Assembly: GCF_027172205.1 (NCBI RefSeq)
Contig: NC_070606.1
Location: 96,730,534-96,794,533, forward strand
Direction: 5' to 3'
From: Podarcis raffonei
Taxonomy: Eukaryota > Chordata > Lepidosauria > Squamata > Lacertidae
Length of the DNA stretch: 64,000 nucleotides
A program made the translations under genes and the position numbers. The notes beneath the pieces were generated by a model, which saw only the letters and a list, made by a program, of their open reading frames with translations, was not told the origin of the DNA and did not search any database. This document shows positions 56,616 to 63,869 of the stretch, piece by piece. Within the stretch, counting starts at the first letter, position 1, and each line of letters begins with the position of its first letter.

Positions 56616-59225
56616 TTGTTATGTTTGCATTTCTTTAACACAATCAATAAAAATATTAAATACCAGAACTGTACTGGTTGTTGTCTGTATTTTGTCATAA
56701 CATAACTATTTAAGTATAATTTTCTGCAGGGTTGTTTAAAAAATAAATAAATCCCTGATTAATACAGAAAGGGTGTGTGTGGAATGGATTTATGAATGAA
56801 CTCTTGCAAAATGGACACAGGCAAGAAACAGAATGGTACTAGGACAGAAGCAAATTATTATTACGACTACTGTTTTTTTCCTGCTTGAAGAAAATGGCTT
56901 TGAGTTACAAGGAAGAAGATTCCAGCTCAAACTCAGGAAGAACTTTCTGATGGTAAGAGCTGTTCGACAGTGGAACAGACTCTCCCAAGAGCTGGTGGGT
57001 TTTCCTTCCTTGGTTTTTAAGCAGAGTTTGGATGGCCACCTGTCAGGGATGCTCTGGCTGAGATTCCTGCATTGCAGGGGGGTTGGACTAGATGACCCTT
57101 GGGCTCCCAACTCTGCAATTCAATGATTCTACACTGTTATCATTACTATTACTACTGCTGTTGCTGCTGCTTTGCCCTGGGGCTGAACCTCCTCTCTGTC
57201 TCTTTCTGATGTGGGAACTCCCAGAAATTCAGAGTCTGTACTTAACCTTCGGTGGCCAATAGCAGGAGTCCCCTTTCGCCAGCTGCGCCTCTGATGATGT
57301 AGCTTCCTCTTTGGGAGCTGCTGACAAGTCCTGCAGCAAGAAGGGGGCACAAAGACACCGGAAGCCGCCTTAGGCTGAGACAGACCATTGGTCCATCTAA
57401 CTCAGTACTTCCTACACTGACTGGCAGCAGTTCTCCAGACTGGGCCGGAATACCGGACTAAATGGACCTTTGTCCTGATTCCACAGCCAGGTTCTTGCTC
57501 GTGTTCTCGTGTTCACACTATGCGTTAGAAAACATTAACCAGCAGTTCTGGGTCCTTGCCAGGCTTTCTGGGGGCTCTGTAGTCAGTCATTTTCAGGGCC
57601 AAGGAGCCAGTCATCCTAGGCTTTGCACGACAAATGTCCTTCTGACTTGTGGGATCACCCCCAGAGCATTTGCCGACAGAGGAAGACAACACCCCGCCCT
57701 AGTCATTTCCCTTTGGCATCCCTGCTATAATATGGTTACCAGATTTTTTTCAATGAATCCGGAGGCACTTTTTTTTTTTTTTTAAGCTGAGTAGCAACAG
57801 GGAGTCAGAAGTGGGAGTGGTGAGGCAAAAGACCCTGGTCCCAAGCACACATGCATATTGTACAAAGGTGCAAAGCCCTTCTTTCGCACCCTTTTGCAGA
57901 GTTTTTTTTTTAAACTGGGCAATGGTGCACCACTCGCCCGTGACTCCGAAGCTCCCCCGATCTCCTTCCCCCTTCCCCCTTTGTTTTGACAGATCAGGGG
58001 AGGCTCGGGAGTCACGGGTGAGTGGTGCACCGTTGCCCAGGAGGGGCCAGCCTGTTAGTGGGCTCTGGCTGGCTTCAGGAGCTGCTCGCTGCCGTGGTGC
58101 AGGAAAAATGGCGGGCACCAAGGCACCAAGTAGCTCCTGAAGCCAGCTAGAGCCAACTGCGCTACCAGGATGCTGAGCCTGCTGCTGCCATGTTTCCTGG
58201 GAACAGTTTTGCAAATCTAGGGACATTCCGGGGACAGAATTTGTCCAGGGACAGATTGCAAATCCAGGGACTGTCCCCGGGAACCGGGGACGTCTGTTAA
58301 CCCTATGCTATAAAGGAATGCTTAAACAGGGAAGCCATCCTATCAGGCGGTGACCGTTAACTCTAGGCGAGGGTTCAATTTTTCAATTTGAGGACCATAT
58401 TTCCTCTCTGGGGGCCACATGCCTGCAGTGGGTGGGGCCAGAGGCAAAGGGAGGTGGAGCAATGGGCGTGACTCTTGCCTTTGTACAGAAGGATACATTT
58501 CAGCCATGCACAAACCATAGGTTTCCACACAAACACACACACCTATCTTCATCCAGGCAAGCAAGCAAGCAAGACTACATTTCAAAGACCCTTTAGCTTT
58601 ACCCTATTATTATATCTCAGCCAGTTGAAAGCACTGAGACAGTAAGGGGTGTGGCTTTGGGAAGGTGTGTGACCAGGAGAGACACCCGAGGGCCAGATAG
58701 TGTGGCTGGGAGGGCCACTTGCCCCGCCCCCTGGGCTTCAAATCCCCCACCCCCTGCTCAAGTCTCCTTGGGCATCAGGTCCTTACCGTGGCGCTCAGCC
58801 TTGGAGGTGATGCAGAGCTCTTGGGCCCCGGCCAGTAACTGCAGTCCAGGATGAGGGCCGGCCTCTCGGTGCCGCGAGGGACCCAGCTCTCCTTCTTGAC
58901 CCCCTCCGTAGGCTGGTGGCACCAGAGGTAAATCCAGGGCACCCTGGCACTTTGTTCTGGAGGGCGCTGTTTCATAGCACATCCAAGCCTCTGTGCTGCA
59001 GTTGTACCCCTTGATGCCCCAGGTGTTGACTACCTGCAGGGGGTGCCTCTGAAGCCGTGTTGAATCTGACCCAGTAGCCAAGACGTCACTGGTGCAGCCT
59101 TGAGATGCCTCCCCAGCCAGGAGCTCTGGGGCATCATCCCACTTCAGTGGCTTGGCCACGGATTCAATGTGTCTCTCCCGTGTCAGGTGTCCAAAGGGGG
59201 AAGGCTGGGAGTTTATCACAGACAT
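45068..59225 (-). CDS. divergent phospholipid scramblase (PLSCR family)
   Basis: Minus-strand join of 59225-58787, 57330-57247, 55681-55552, 50537-50426, 48901-48799, 45744-45686 and 45094-45068, giving 317 aa. All six introns have GT/AG ends and phases agree. Family features in order: VPPAY, a PPxY WW-ligand like those in PLSCR amino tails (about residue 103); PGLQLLAGAQEL at the PGLEYL..LDQ position; GSYIIRGAAGERGLLLLATE for KYEIKNS.GQ..YFAAE; EGHVVLWFCRPFR and GCLRCC for GREV..L.RP and CCxPCC; FATMKIYGSC for the .LKI.GPC strand; VVATIWKKWPGF for VVGKI.K.W.G; MDHESFGVDF for the calcium-site DADNFGIQF; and a carboxy-terminal helix ending FLLNFMFFE. PLSCR proteins are membrane-anchored and linked to lipid scrambling. 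The 59225 start is a guess; the CCGPSRPF block is missing. Confidence 0.85.
45686..45744 (-). CDS. scramblase-like coding exon 6
   Basis: Acceptor TTCCGGCAG, donor CTG|GTAAGT. Encodes (V)AADLSNEERALLLAAAFLL, the hydrophobic carboxy-terminal membrane helix. The acidic D-L-S-N-E-E replaces the usual PLDLDVKMK. Confidence 0.85.
47092..47232 (-). mobile_element. tRNA-Lys-derived SINE with CR1-type tail (reverse)
   Basis: The reverse strand gives AACAGAGCATGAGACTCTTA (anticodon CTT), box B GGTTCGAGCCC, TTGGGCAAAAGATTCTTGC and then a CR1-type end (GGTCCCTTCCAACTC, AATTTCTGTGATTC). A 12-bp segment of the tail (GACCGAGGGTCA) is duplicated at 47133-47150. Confidence 0.75.
47450..47735. mobile_element. 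Tc1/mariner-type MITE with TA TSD
   Basis: The left end CCGTATTTTTCGCTCCATAA follows TA and the right end is TTATGGAGCGAAAAATACAG before TA. The inverted ends extend about 35 bp into GATGCACCTGACC / GGAAAAGTGCATC. A further inverted pair, GGGAGCGCTGAGCAGA and CTGCTCAGCGCTCCC (47538 and 47574), forms an internal hairpin. Confidence 0.85.
48101..48428 (+). mobile_element. Sauria-type tRNA-derived SINE
   Basis: The head has box A (GTGGCGCTGTGGGTC) and box B (GGTTCGAATCC at 48160-48170). The body includes AGCTCCTGTTGCTCGGTCCC, GTAAACGGAGTTTCCGTG and CATGCTGGCCACATGACC, and the end is CTAATGGTCAGGGGTCCC with TTTACC. This is the layout of the squamate Sauria SINE, whose 3' end is shared with Bov-B. 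The copy is nearly full length. Confidence 0.85.
48632..48716 (+). mobile_element. Bov-B (RTE) LINE 3' end
   Basis: AGGAGTGCCTGGCGTGCTCT, GGTCCATGGGGTCACAAAGA and GTCGGACACGACTAAACGAC, ending in ACAACAGCAAC, is the 3' terminus of a Bov-B LINE, heavily 5'-truncated. Confidence 0.85.
48799..48901 (-). CDS. scramblase-like coding exon 5
   Basis: Acceptor CTCTCTGCAG, donor G|GTAGGA. Encodes VRSSTDSVVATIWKKWPGFK to HESFGVDF. It aligns with the PLSCR segment running from VVGKISKHWTG to the DADNFGIQF calcium site, of which the first D and the FG..F pattern are kept. Confidence 0.88.
49502..49570. mobile_element. hairpin MITE remnant
   Basis: CCTTCGCCAACCTGGTGCCC on the left and GGGCACCGGGTTGGCGAAGG on the right pair almost perfectly, and CCAGATGTT/AACATCTGG extend the stem to about 30 bp around a short loop. 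It looks like an internally deleted copy of a common squamate hAT MITE. Confidence 0.65.
50162..50189. repeat. (GT)n microsatellite
   Basis: About thirteen GT units in a scramblase intron. Confidence 0.95.
50266..50295. repeat. (ATT)n microsatellite / LINE tail
   Basis: About nine ATT units, probably the simple tail of an eroded LINE 3' end just upstream. Confidence 0.8.
50426..50537 (-). CDS. scramblase-like coding exon 4
   Basis: Acceptor GATGTGCTTAG, donor CAG|GTACGG. Encodes (R)CGTFSHFLEVSDACGF, ATMKIYGSCIPRRCFSEQ and EFQ. It aligns with LPKFTIQNEKREDVLKISGPC...DVDFE of PLSCR1, keeping the hydrophobic strand pattern and the GxC. Confidence 0.88.
50846..51081. mobile_element. Tigger-like MITE, second family
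   Basis: The inverted ends CAGTGGAACCTCGGTTTTCG and GAAAACCGAGGTTCCACTG are bounded by TA on both sides. The internal sequence differs from the GGTACC family at 15579-18404, so this is a separate, related MITE family. Confidence 0.9.
51530..51797 (-). mobile_element. L2-type LINE fragment
   Basis: GGCAGCCAGTGCAAGCTTTT, GAGCACCTGGTTAATGTGCT and CAGCTGGAGCTTCCAGATCA are a diverged minus-strand L2 segment, equivalent to 14265-14400 of the young L2. The L1 that follows inserted beside or into it. Confidence 0.65.
51798..51808. repeat. left TSD of the long L1
   Basis: CAAGAGACAGA recurs at 55322-55332 just after the L1 tail. At 11 bp this is a short match, but it coincides with both ends of L1 homology. 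Confidence 0.65.
51809..55321 (+). mobile_element. L1 LINE, 3.5 kb, most of ORF2 plus 3'UTR
   Basis: Starts inside the endonuclease (TRIDQIWITRGL, then TCSDHNAVKMEM). The RT follows with KSSGPDGLTSKYYRSLKDW, NYRPISLLNVDYK, LIFIDAEKAFDNISW, GTRQGCPISPLLF and AFADDLVLTL (FADD near 53296-53307), then the carboxy domain with KCWKCKENEGTFFHLWWTC and a stop at 54898-54900. A T-rich 3'UTR ends with AATAAATATTATATATATAA and an A-run. ORF2 is broken by at least three frameshifts (near 52150-52330, 53600-53730 and 54335), so it is inactive. It sits in a scramblase intron, antisense to that gene. Confidence 0.92.
52316..53731 (+). pseudogene. L1 ORF2 reverse transcriptase segment
   Basis: A 471-codon open part of ORF2 holding RT blocks 1-7: KITEQEVEGAIQNMQLGKSS, AYITLIPKTESEKTQLKNYR, DQAGFLPGRHLSDNTRNI, FIDAEKAFDNI, QGCPISPLLF, KAFADDLVLTL and VKYLGVNMT. 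It lies between frameshifts and is part of the surrounding L1, not a host gene. Confidence 0.9.
55535..55551. repeat. short (CA)n next to a splice donor
   Basis: About eight CA units on the + strand. On the minus strand they place GTGTGTGT directly at the donor of scramblase-like exon 3. Confidence 0.9.
55552..55681 (-). CDS. scramblase-like coding exon 3
   Basis: Acceptor after CCTTTGCCTCCAAG with a good pyrimidine tract; donor AG|GTGTGT inside a GT repeat. Encodes (D)QEGHVVLWFCRPFRLGLG, CLRCCQMEMVAFTG and DNRLIGTVRQ. It aligns with DNMGREVITLERPLRCSSCC...[21 protein letters not shown]. The palmitoylated CCCPCC of PLSCR1 is reduced to C-L-R-C-C. Confidence 0.87.
56019..56196. mobile_element. 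hAT-type MITE with perfect 8-bp TSD
   Basis: Inverted ends CAGTGCTTTTTTTC and GAAAAAAAGCAATG (one mismatch) are flanked by CTTTATTC on both sides (56011-56018 and 56197-56204). The 178-bp core includes inner inverted GGGGTA/TACCCC pieces. Confidence 0.88.
56570..56613. repeat. (CT)n microsatellite
   Basis: About twenty-one uninterrupted CT units. Confidence 0.95.
56888..57131 (+). mobile_element. CR1 LINE 3' end
   Basis: Reads the CR1 carboxy tail (ENGFELQGRRFQLKLRKNFL, AVRQWNRLSQELV) and its 3'UTR (GGGGTTGGACTAGATGACCC), ending CAATTCAATGATTCTACAC. Confidence 0.8.
57247..57330 (-). CDS. scramblase-like coding exon 2
   Basis: Acceptor CTTCTTGCTGCAG, donor G|GTTAAG. Encodes (G)LVSSSQRGSYIIRGAAG and ERGLLLLATE plus the first base of the next codon. 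It aligns with [24 protein letters not shown], which identifies it. In its phase it is read only because both neighbours need a 1|2 split codon. Confidence 0.82.
57360..57440 (-). mobile_element. tRNA-type SINE tail fragment
   Basis: CCATTGGTCCATCTAACTCA and CACTGACTGGCAGCAGTTCT match the body of the common squamate SINE also seen reversed at about 26135-26230 and forward at 63870-64000. Confidence 0.5.
57731..58305. mobile_element. hAT-type MITE with internal hairpins
   Basis: Ends TATGGTTACCAGA and TCTGTTAACCCTA are inverted with few mismatches, and the 8-bp TGCTATAA is present on both sides (57723-57730 and 58306-58313). Inside, 57915-57963 is an imperfect inverted copy of 57991-58040, and about 58066-58090 pairs with 58122-58146. 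A T-run lies at 57768-57783. No transposase frame. Confidence 0.8.
58787..59225 (-). CDS. scramblase-like coding exon 1 (amino-terminal, start tentative)
   Basis: The frame is open from ATG 59225 through the donor G|GTAAGG. The well-supported part is the 3' half: VPPAYGGGQEGELG, PHPGLQLLAGAQELCITSKA and ERH(G). PPAY is a PPxY motif, and PGLQLL fits the PGLEYL..LDQ start of the scramblase domain. The 5' half (MSVINSQPSPFGHL, LKWDDAPELLAGEAS) has no counterpart I know and may be untranslated, or a separate acceptor may lie at 59036 (CCCTGCAG). Length with this start equals PLSCR1 within one residue. Confidence 0.65.
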
Positions 59226-59701
59226 CTCAAGGAGATGTGGGGCTCTGGAAGCAACAGCCCCGGACCAGGGAGGAGGCGGCAGAAGGAAAGAAGAAACATA
59301 GACCGCAGAAACCCAGACGGTTGGCCCAGCCTAGGACAGAGACTGCCACCTCCAGCAAACCCAGCCTCTAATCTCCGTCCCCATTCCTCCTGGTGTTCCC
59401 ATGCCAACTACCCGGATCTGCCCTGTTGTGCGGGGACAATGGCGTCACTGGAGCGCAGAAGGGCATGTGCATCAGATGAGGAGGTCAGAGGGCGTGAACG
59501 GCAAAAGGAAACTTTCCAGAGGTAGGGACAGCACCGGATTTGGGCAGTGTGGGCGGTTCCACCACACAGGCTAGTGTGCCAAGGGTACTCAAAATCGGGA
59601 AGATCCATAACTCAGAAGATCTGTTTTGAGGCACCACATTTTGGCCTCGCACAGGGCGCTGTATTATGAAAGATTACCAAAGTCTGCCCCGACAGGGAGA
59701 T

Positions 59702-60440
59702 CATAGAATTGTAGAGCTGGAAGGGACCCTGGGGGGTCATCTAGTCCAACCCTCTGAAATGCAGCTAAAGCCTCCCTGGCAGGTGGCCACCCAACCTCTC
59801 TTTAAAAACCACAAATGAAGGAGAGTCCACCACCTTACAAGGCAGTCCATGTCAGTTCTTTGAGCCAGAAAGCTCTTATAACAACAACAACAACAATTTA
59901 TTATTTATACCCCACCCATCTGGGCGGCTTCCAACAGAATATTAAAATACAATAACCTATTAAACATTAAAGGTTCCCCCAAAAGGCGCCTTCAGATGTC
60001 TTCTAAAAATCTGGTAGTTGTTCTTCTCTTTGACATCTGGTGGGAGGGTGTTCCACAGGGCGGGTGCCACTACTGAGAAGGCCCTCTGCCTGGTTCCCTG
60101 TAAGTTGGCTTCTCACAGCGAGGGAACCGCCAGAAGGCCCTTGGCGCTGGACCTCAGTGTCCGGGCAGAACAATGGGGGTGGAGACGCACCTAATGTTTA
60201 ATTGGAATCTCCTTTCTTGTAACCTGAAGTCATTGGTTCAAGGCCTACCCTCCCGAGCAGGAGAAAACAAGCTTGCTCCATCTTCGATGTGATAGCCCTT
60301 GAGATACTTGAAGACGGCTCCCATATAAGCTTCTCCAGGCTAAACATAACCGACTCCTTCAACCGTTCCTCATCAGGCTTGGTTTTCAAACCCTTGGTCA
60401 TCTTGGTCGCCCTCCTCTGCACACCTTCCAGCTTGTCTAT
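59702..60440 (-). mobile_element. CR1 LINE 3' end split by another LINE
   Basis: 59702-59878 (TCATAGAATTGTAGAGCTGG, AGAGTCCACCACCTTAC) and 60190-60440 (CCTAATGTTTAATTGG, AAGCTTGCTCCATCTTCGAT, CTTGAGATACTTGAAGACGG) are two collinear halves of one reversed CR1, interrupted by an L2-type 3' end. Confidence 0.8.
59879..60189 (-). mobile_element. L2-type LINE 3' end inserted in CR1
   Basis: Reversed tail (AACAACAACAATTTATTA), CCCATCTGGGCGGCTTCC, then GGTGGGAGGGTGTTCCACAG and CACTACTGAGAAGGCCCTCT. The last blocks are the reverse of sequence at 62990-63040, so this is the same LINE family as the forward copy at 62518-63075. Confidence 0.75.
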
Positions 60441-60649
60441 GATGGTGGGGAGGTATTATTTGTGGGGGTGCTGAATGCTCACATATTCCATGCATTCCAT
60501 TGCTCCCTGCTTTCTAGGCTCCGTTCTCTTTATCTTGTCCCAGTCCTTAGCAAACCCCAGAACCACCATGTTGGAAGGGGAACCCAGCTCCCAGCCATGT
60601 TGACAACACAGGATGTCCCTCAAAAAATAATGCAGGAAAGGATGAAGAA

Positions 60650-60780
60650 AGATTACAAAAATTAGGGCTCTTCCATTTAGAGAAAAGGTGAGAGGAGACA
60701 TTAGAGGTGTATAAATTTATGCATGGTGTGTAGAAAGTGGACGGAGAGGTTTTTCTTCCTCTCTCATGACATTATAGCGA
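60650..60780 (+). mobile_element. LINE-like repeat fragment
   Basis: TTAGAGAAAAGGTGAGAGGA, AATTTATGCATGGTGTG and TCTTCCTCTCTCATGAC match the family of 3860-5110 (GATAAAAGGTGAGTAAGAGG, AAAATTGTGCCTGGC, TCTCCCTCTCTCGTAAC). Confidence 0.55.
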
Positions 60781-61189
60781 AGGTTTCTGGGAACAAGAAG
60801 GAGGCACTGGGGAGATGTCCATGCAGCGCAGGCTGGAAGAGGCTGCACAGGGAGACCGGGGCCCATGGCTGACCACTGCGTTGGACCCAACCTTCCTGAA
60901 GCTCTGGGAGGAGCAATGAGAGACACTCTTGGGGCGTAAGGTTCTGTACCCCCTGCACTGAAGGTTTTAGGTGTAAATATGTGTAAAATAAACCATATTT
61001 CTTAAAGACACTAGCCTCTGCTGTGCCTGAACTTCCCAACGGAAGCACAACCCTGGGTGAGCGCCTGGAACCCCCTGGAATTTTGCTACCATTCGGCAGA
61101 GATTCAGAATGTGCAACTTTCGTAATAATATGCATCTTTGTAAGCACTGCAAAATTCAATTAGTGTGCATTTCAGATTGCTTTGTATAA

Positions 61190-61285
61190 CGATGTACAGG
61201 TAAGTTTTTAACGTTTGGTGCTTTACAGTGTTTGATGTTTTCATTTCCTGGAAGCCACCCAGTTAGATGGGCAGCATATAAATAA

Positions 61286-61324
<39 letters not shown>
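61190..61324 (+). mobile_element. L2-type LINE tail with (ATT)n
   Basis: AGCCACCCAGTTAGATGGGC and AGCATATAAATAAATTATT run into about ten ATT units, the forward form of the tail reversed at 59879-59930. Confidence 0.7.
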
Positions 61325-61325
<1 letters not shown>

Positions 61326-61595
61326 CCACACTGGCACCAAAACCGATAGATATGTCTTTAAACGTGATCTGAATTTCTTTCCCTTGCTGTCTTTGAAAAG
61401 GAAGGTGGAGGGAAAACCTTGATTGGTTGGCTCCTCCTCCTAAGATCTAGGGCTCCACCTACCCCAGCAGACTCCGCCTACTATTAGCCGCCCCACCAGC
61501 CTCAGTGGTCACCAGTTGCCACTGCTGTATTGTCCGTGTCCTGAAGTCTCCGTGGCTACAACACCTTCTTGCCCTCTGCGAATTCTGTGGTTTCA

Positions 61596-61640
61596 TAGAA
61601 TCATAGAATTGTAGGGACCCCTGCAAATACAGGGAACTCA
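61596..61640 (-). mobile_element. CR1 3' terminus fragment
   Basis: CATAGAATCATAGAATTGTA followed by GGGACCCCTGCAAATACAGG is the reversed CR1 end with its 8-bp terminal repeats. Confidence 0.65.
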
Positions 61641-61659
61641 GTTAAAGTTTAAGTGGACT

Positions 61660-61661
<2 letters not shown>

Positions 61662-61693
<32 letters not shown>
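61662..61693. repeat. (GA)n microsatellite
   Basis: About sixteen GA units. Confidence 0.95.
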
Positions 61694-61697
<4 letters not shown>

Positions 61698-62517
61698 TTT
61701 CTAAACGCTCTTTCCCTCTCAGGAAACGACAGCAGCCCACCTTTCAAGAACGCAGGAGCAACAAATCCCAGGATCAGTCTAGATTAATGACAGGGACTTT
61801 ATCTAAACCCTTCTCTTTGCCTCTCGTTCGCTCACTGTCATTACCGCTGCTGGCCTGTTGCACCTGCCACAGCTCCGGGGAGCGGCAGGCAGGCGATTTG
61901 GCAGGTCCTCGGAAGAGTTATCCGCAGAGAGGGCCTTTGAGACGGCTGTTTTGACAAGGCCTGGCGAGGGGCCAGGACAATATAGCGGCACGGGGGCAGC
62001 GGGAAACAGAGCTGCTCTGGCCTCGGGGCCTTGTTCTGACAGCAGCAACACCAACCTGTCCAAATGGCCGTGTTTGAGGAGCTCCAGTCGGGGGCTGCAG
62101 GAGCGAGATAGAGCAACGGGGAAAATAAGCTTTGGGCCCAAGCGAGGGAAGCGGCGTTAACTGCAGGGTGCGGGGATAAAAGGAGGAGGCCTCTCATTGG
62201 ACTGGAGCAGGGTTTGAGAGATGGCTAATCGTCTTTCGCTATTGACTGGAGAGGAACAGGAGCTGGGGACTGAAGGAGCAAGCGGCAATGCAATTTGTCT
62301 CTCCTGCCTCTGCAAACAGCTATTCAGGGGACAAGGAAGCCAGGGCTGCGGGCCTTGATCTGTCCAAGAGTGTGCTCTGCCCAAGAACCACAGCCCCTCC
62401 TTGCTCCTATAGCAGGCCTCACCTTGTGTTCTTATCGCATCCGGGTTAAGGACGCATCCCAGGCAAGAAAGAAACACAGAGCATTTGAAGTAAAGCTGGA
62501 CCTAGGGACATACAACT

Positions 62518-63075
62518 GATTTTGGACTCACAGCTGTCCATGGAGGCGCGGGTTAATTCTGTGTCCAGGGCAGCTGTTTACCAGCTCCATCTGGTACGCA
62601 GGCTGAGACCCTCCCTGCCCGCAGCAGTCTCGCCAGAGTGGTGCATGCTCTGGTTATCTCCCGCTTGGACTAGTGCCATTCTCTCTACATGGGGCTACCT
62701 TTGAAGGTCACTCAAAAACTGCAATTAATCCAGAATGCAGCAGCTAGACTGGTGACTGGGAGTGGCTGCCAAGACCATATAACACCGGTCCTAAAGGATT
62801 TCAATGGCTCCCAGTACGTTTCTGAGGACAATTCAAAGTGTTGGTGCTGACCTTGAAAGCCCTAAATGGCCTCAGCCCAGTATACCTGAAGGAGCCCACC
62901 CATCGTTCAGCCTGGACACTGAGGTCCACCTCCGAGGGCCTCCTGGCGGTTCCCTCACTGCAAGAAGTGAGGTTACAGGGAACCAGGCAGAGGGCCTTCT
63001 CAGTAGTGGCACCTGCCCTGTGGAACACCCTCCCACCAGATGTCAAGGCAATAAACAACTATCTTACTTTTATTT
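62518..63075 (+). mobile_element. L2-type LINE carboxy-terminal fragment
   Basis: With several breaks it reads LDSQLSMEARVNSVSRAAVY, then (shifted) CHSLYMGLPLKVTQKLQLIQ, NAAARLVTGSG, KVLVLTLKALNGLSPVYL, RQRAFSVVAPALWNTLPPDV. This is the same domain as SMEAQIAAITKAAF...RAFSAVAPTWWNTL in the young L2, but a diverged and older family. Confidence 0.8.
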
Positions 63076-63869
63076 CCCAGCCCCAGCCCTTGCTGGGAGA
63101 CAAAGGCCACCTTCAGATGTGTGTGTGTGGGGGTGTGTCCATCCTGTTTATTTTCCTGCTGGCAATTCCACTGGGCATCTGCATGAGTTTCTCACATTCC
63201 TTTCACATTGCCTTGTGGAACTGCGGCCTTTGGACATTTGGTGCCACTGTGCCTCAATTCTGTTTGCACCTGCCATTGGACACGTTGCCACTCTTTATGT
63301 GTGCAATCCATTCATGAAAATGGCAGGAGGGAATGCTCTGCCAGATCCCTACCCCAAATTCCCTCCACAAAGTCTGGAAAAAATGACAATGCAAAACTCC
63401 TGTGATATTCATTTCCATGTTGGTTGCTTTTAGAAAAAGCCACAAAGGGGTTGCGAACTGGTTGCTTCCAAAAGCAATGGACACGGAAATGAGGGCTGCA
63501 ATTTTTGCTAGGTTTCCAGAAGTAGCTTTCACGTCGTGTGAAAGAGCACATAAAATGCAGAAATTATCAGGTAAGTAAATGTTGGGGAAGAGGAATGAAG
63601 TGCTGCCTGAAGGCAGTCAAATATCTGATTAATGGACGACCCCCAGGTAATGGACTACCTTTAAGGCTGCAGCTTTTCCAACGTTCTCACAGGGAGGGGA
63701 CAGTACTGTCTGCCTCTCTTAGCTTCAGCTGTTGGCTGAGGAACCTGGGAAGGCACTGACGGGCAACCCTGCAACCCACCAAAAAAGGCAGTCCTGGTGT
63801 GCCCACCTGCTAGAACACGTTAGCAGACACTAACTTAAACAAGAAGGCTTTGTGGCTTTGAGGGAGGGC

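Noticed and set aside
55690-57240. A hidden scramblase exon carrying CCGPSRPF
   Set aside because: No phase-1/phase-1 open segment with those residues was found; candidates near 55850-55910 hit stops or lack cysteines.
58775-58975. Ig-like reading (VPRGTERPALILDCSYWPG) in the alternative minus-strand frame
   Set aside because: It does not connect in phase to the next scramblase exon, has no second Ig cysteine and tryptophan spacing, and the PGLQLLAGAQEL frame fits the family.
59216-59525. Overlapping plus-strand frames opposite the scramblase first exon
   Set aside because: No family resemblance; the minus strand has the phase-consistent gene.
63080-63470. Membrane-protein-like frame (SILFIFLLAIPLGICMSF)
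   Set aside because: Overlaps the end of an L2-type fragment at its start, hydrophobicity comes from T-rich sequence, and a second frame is equally open.
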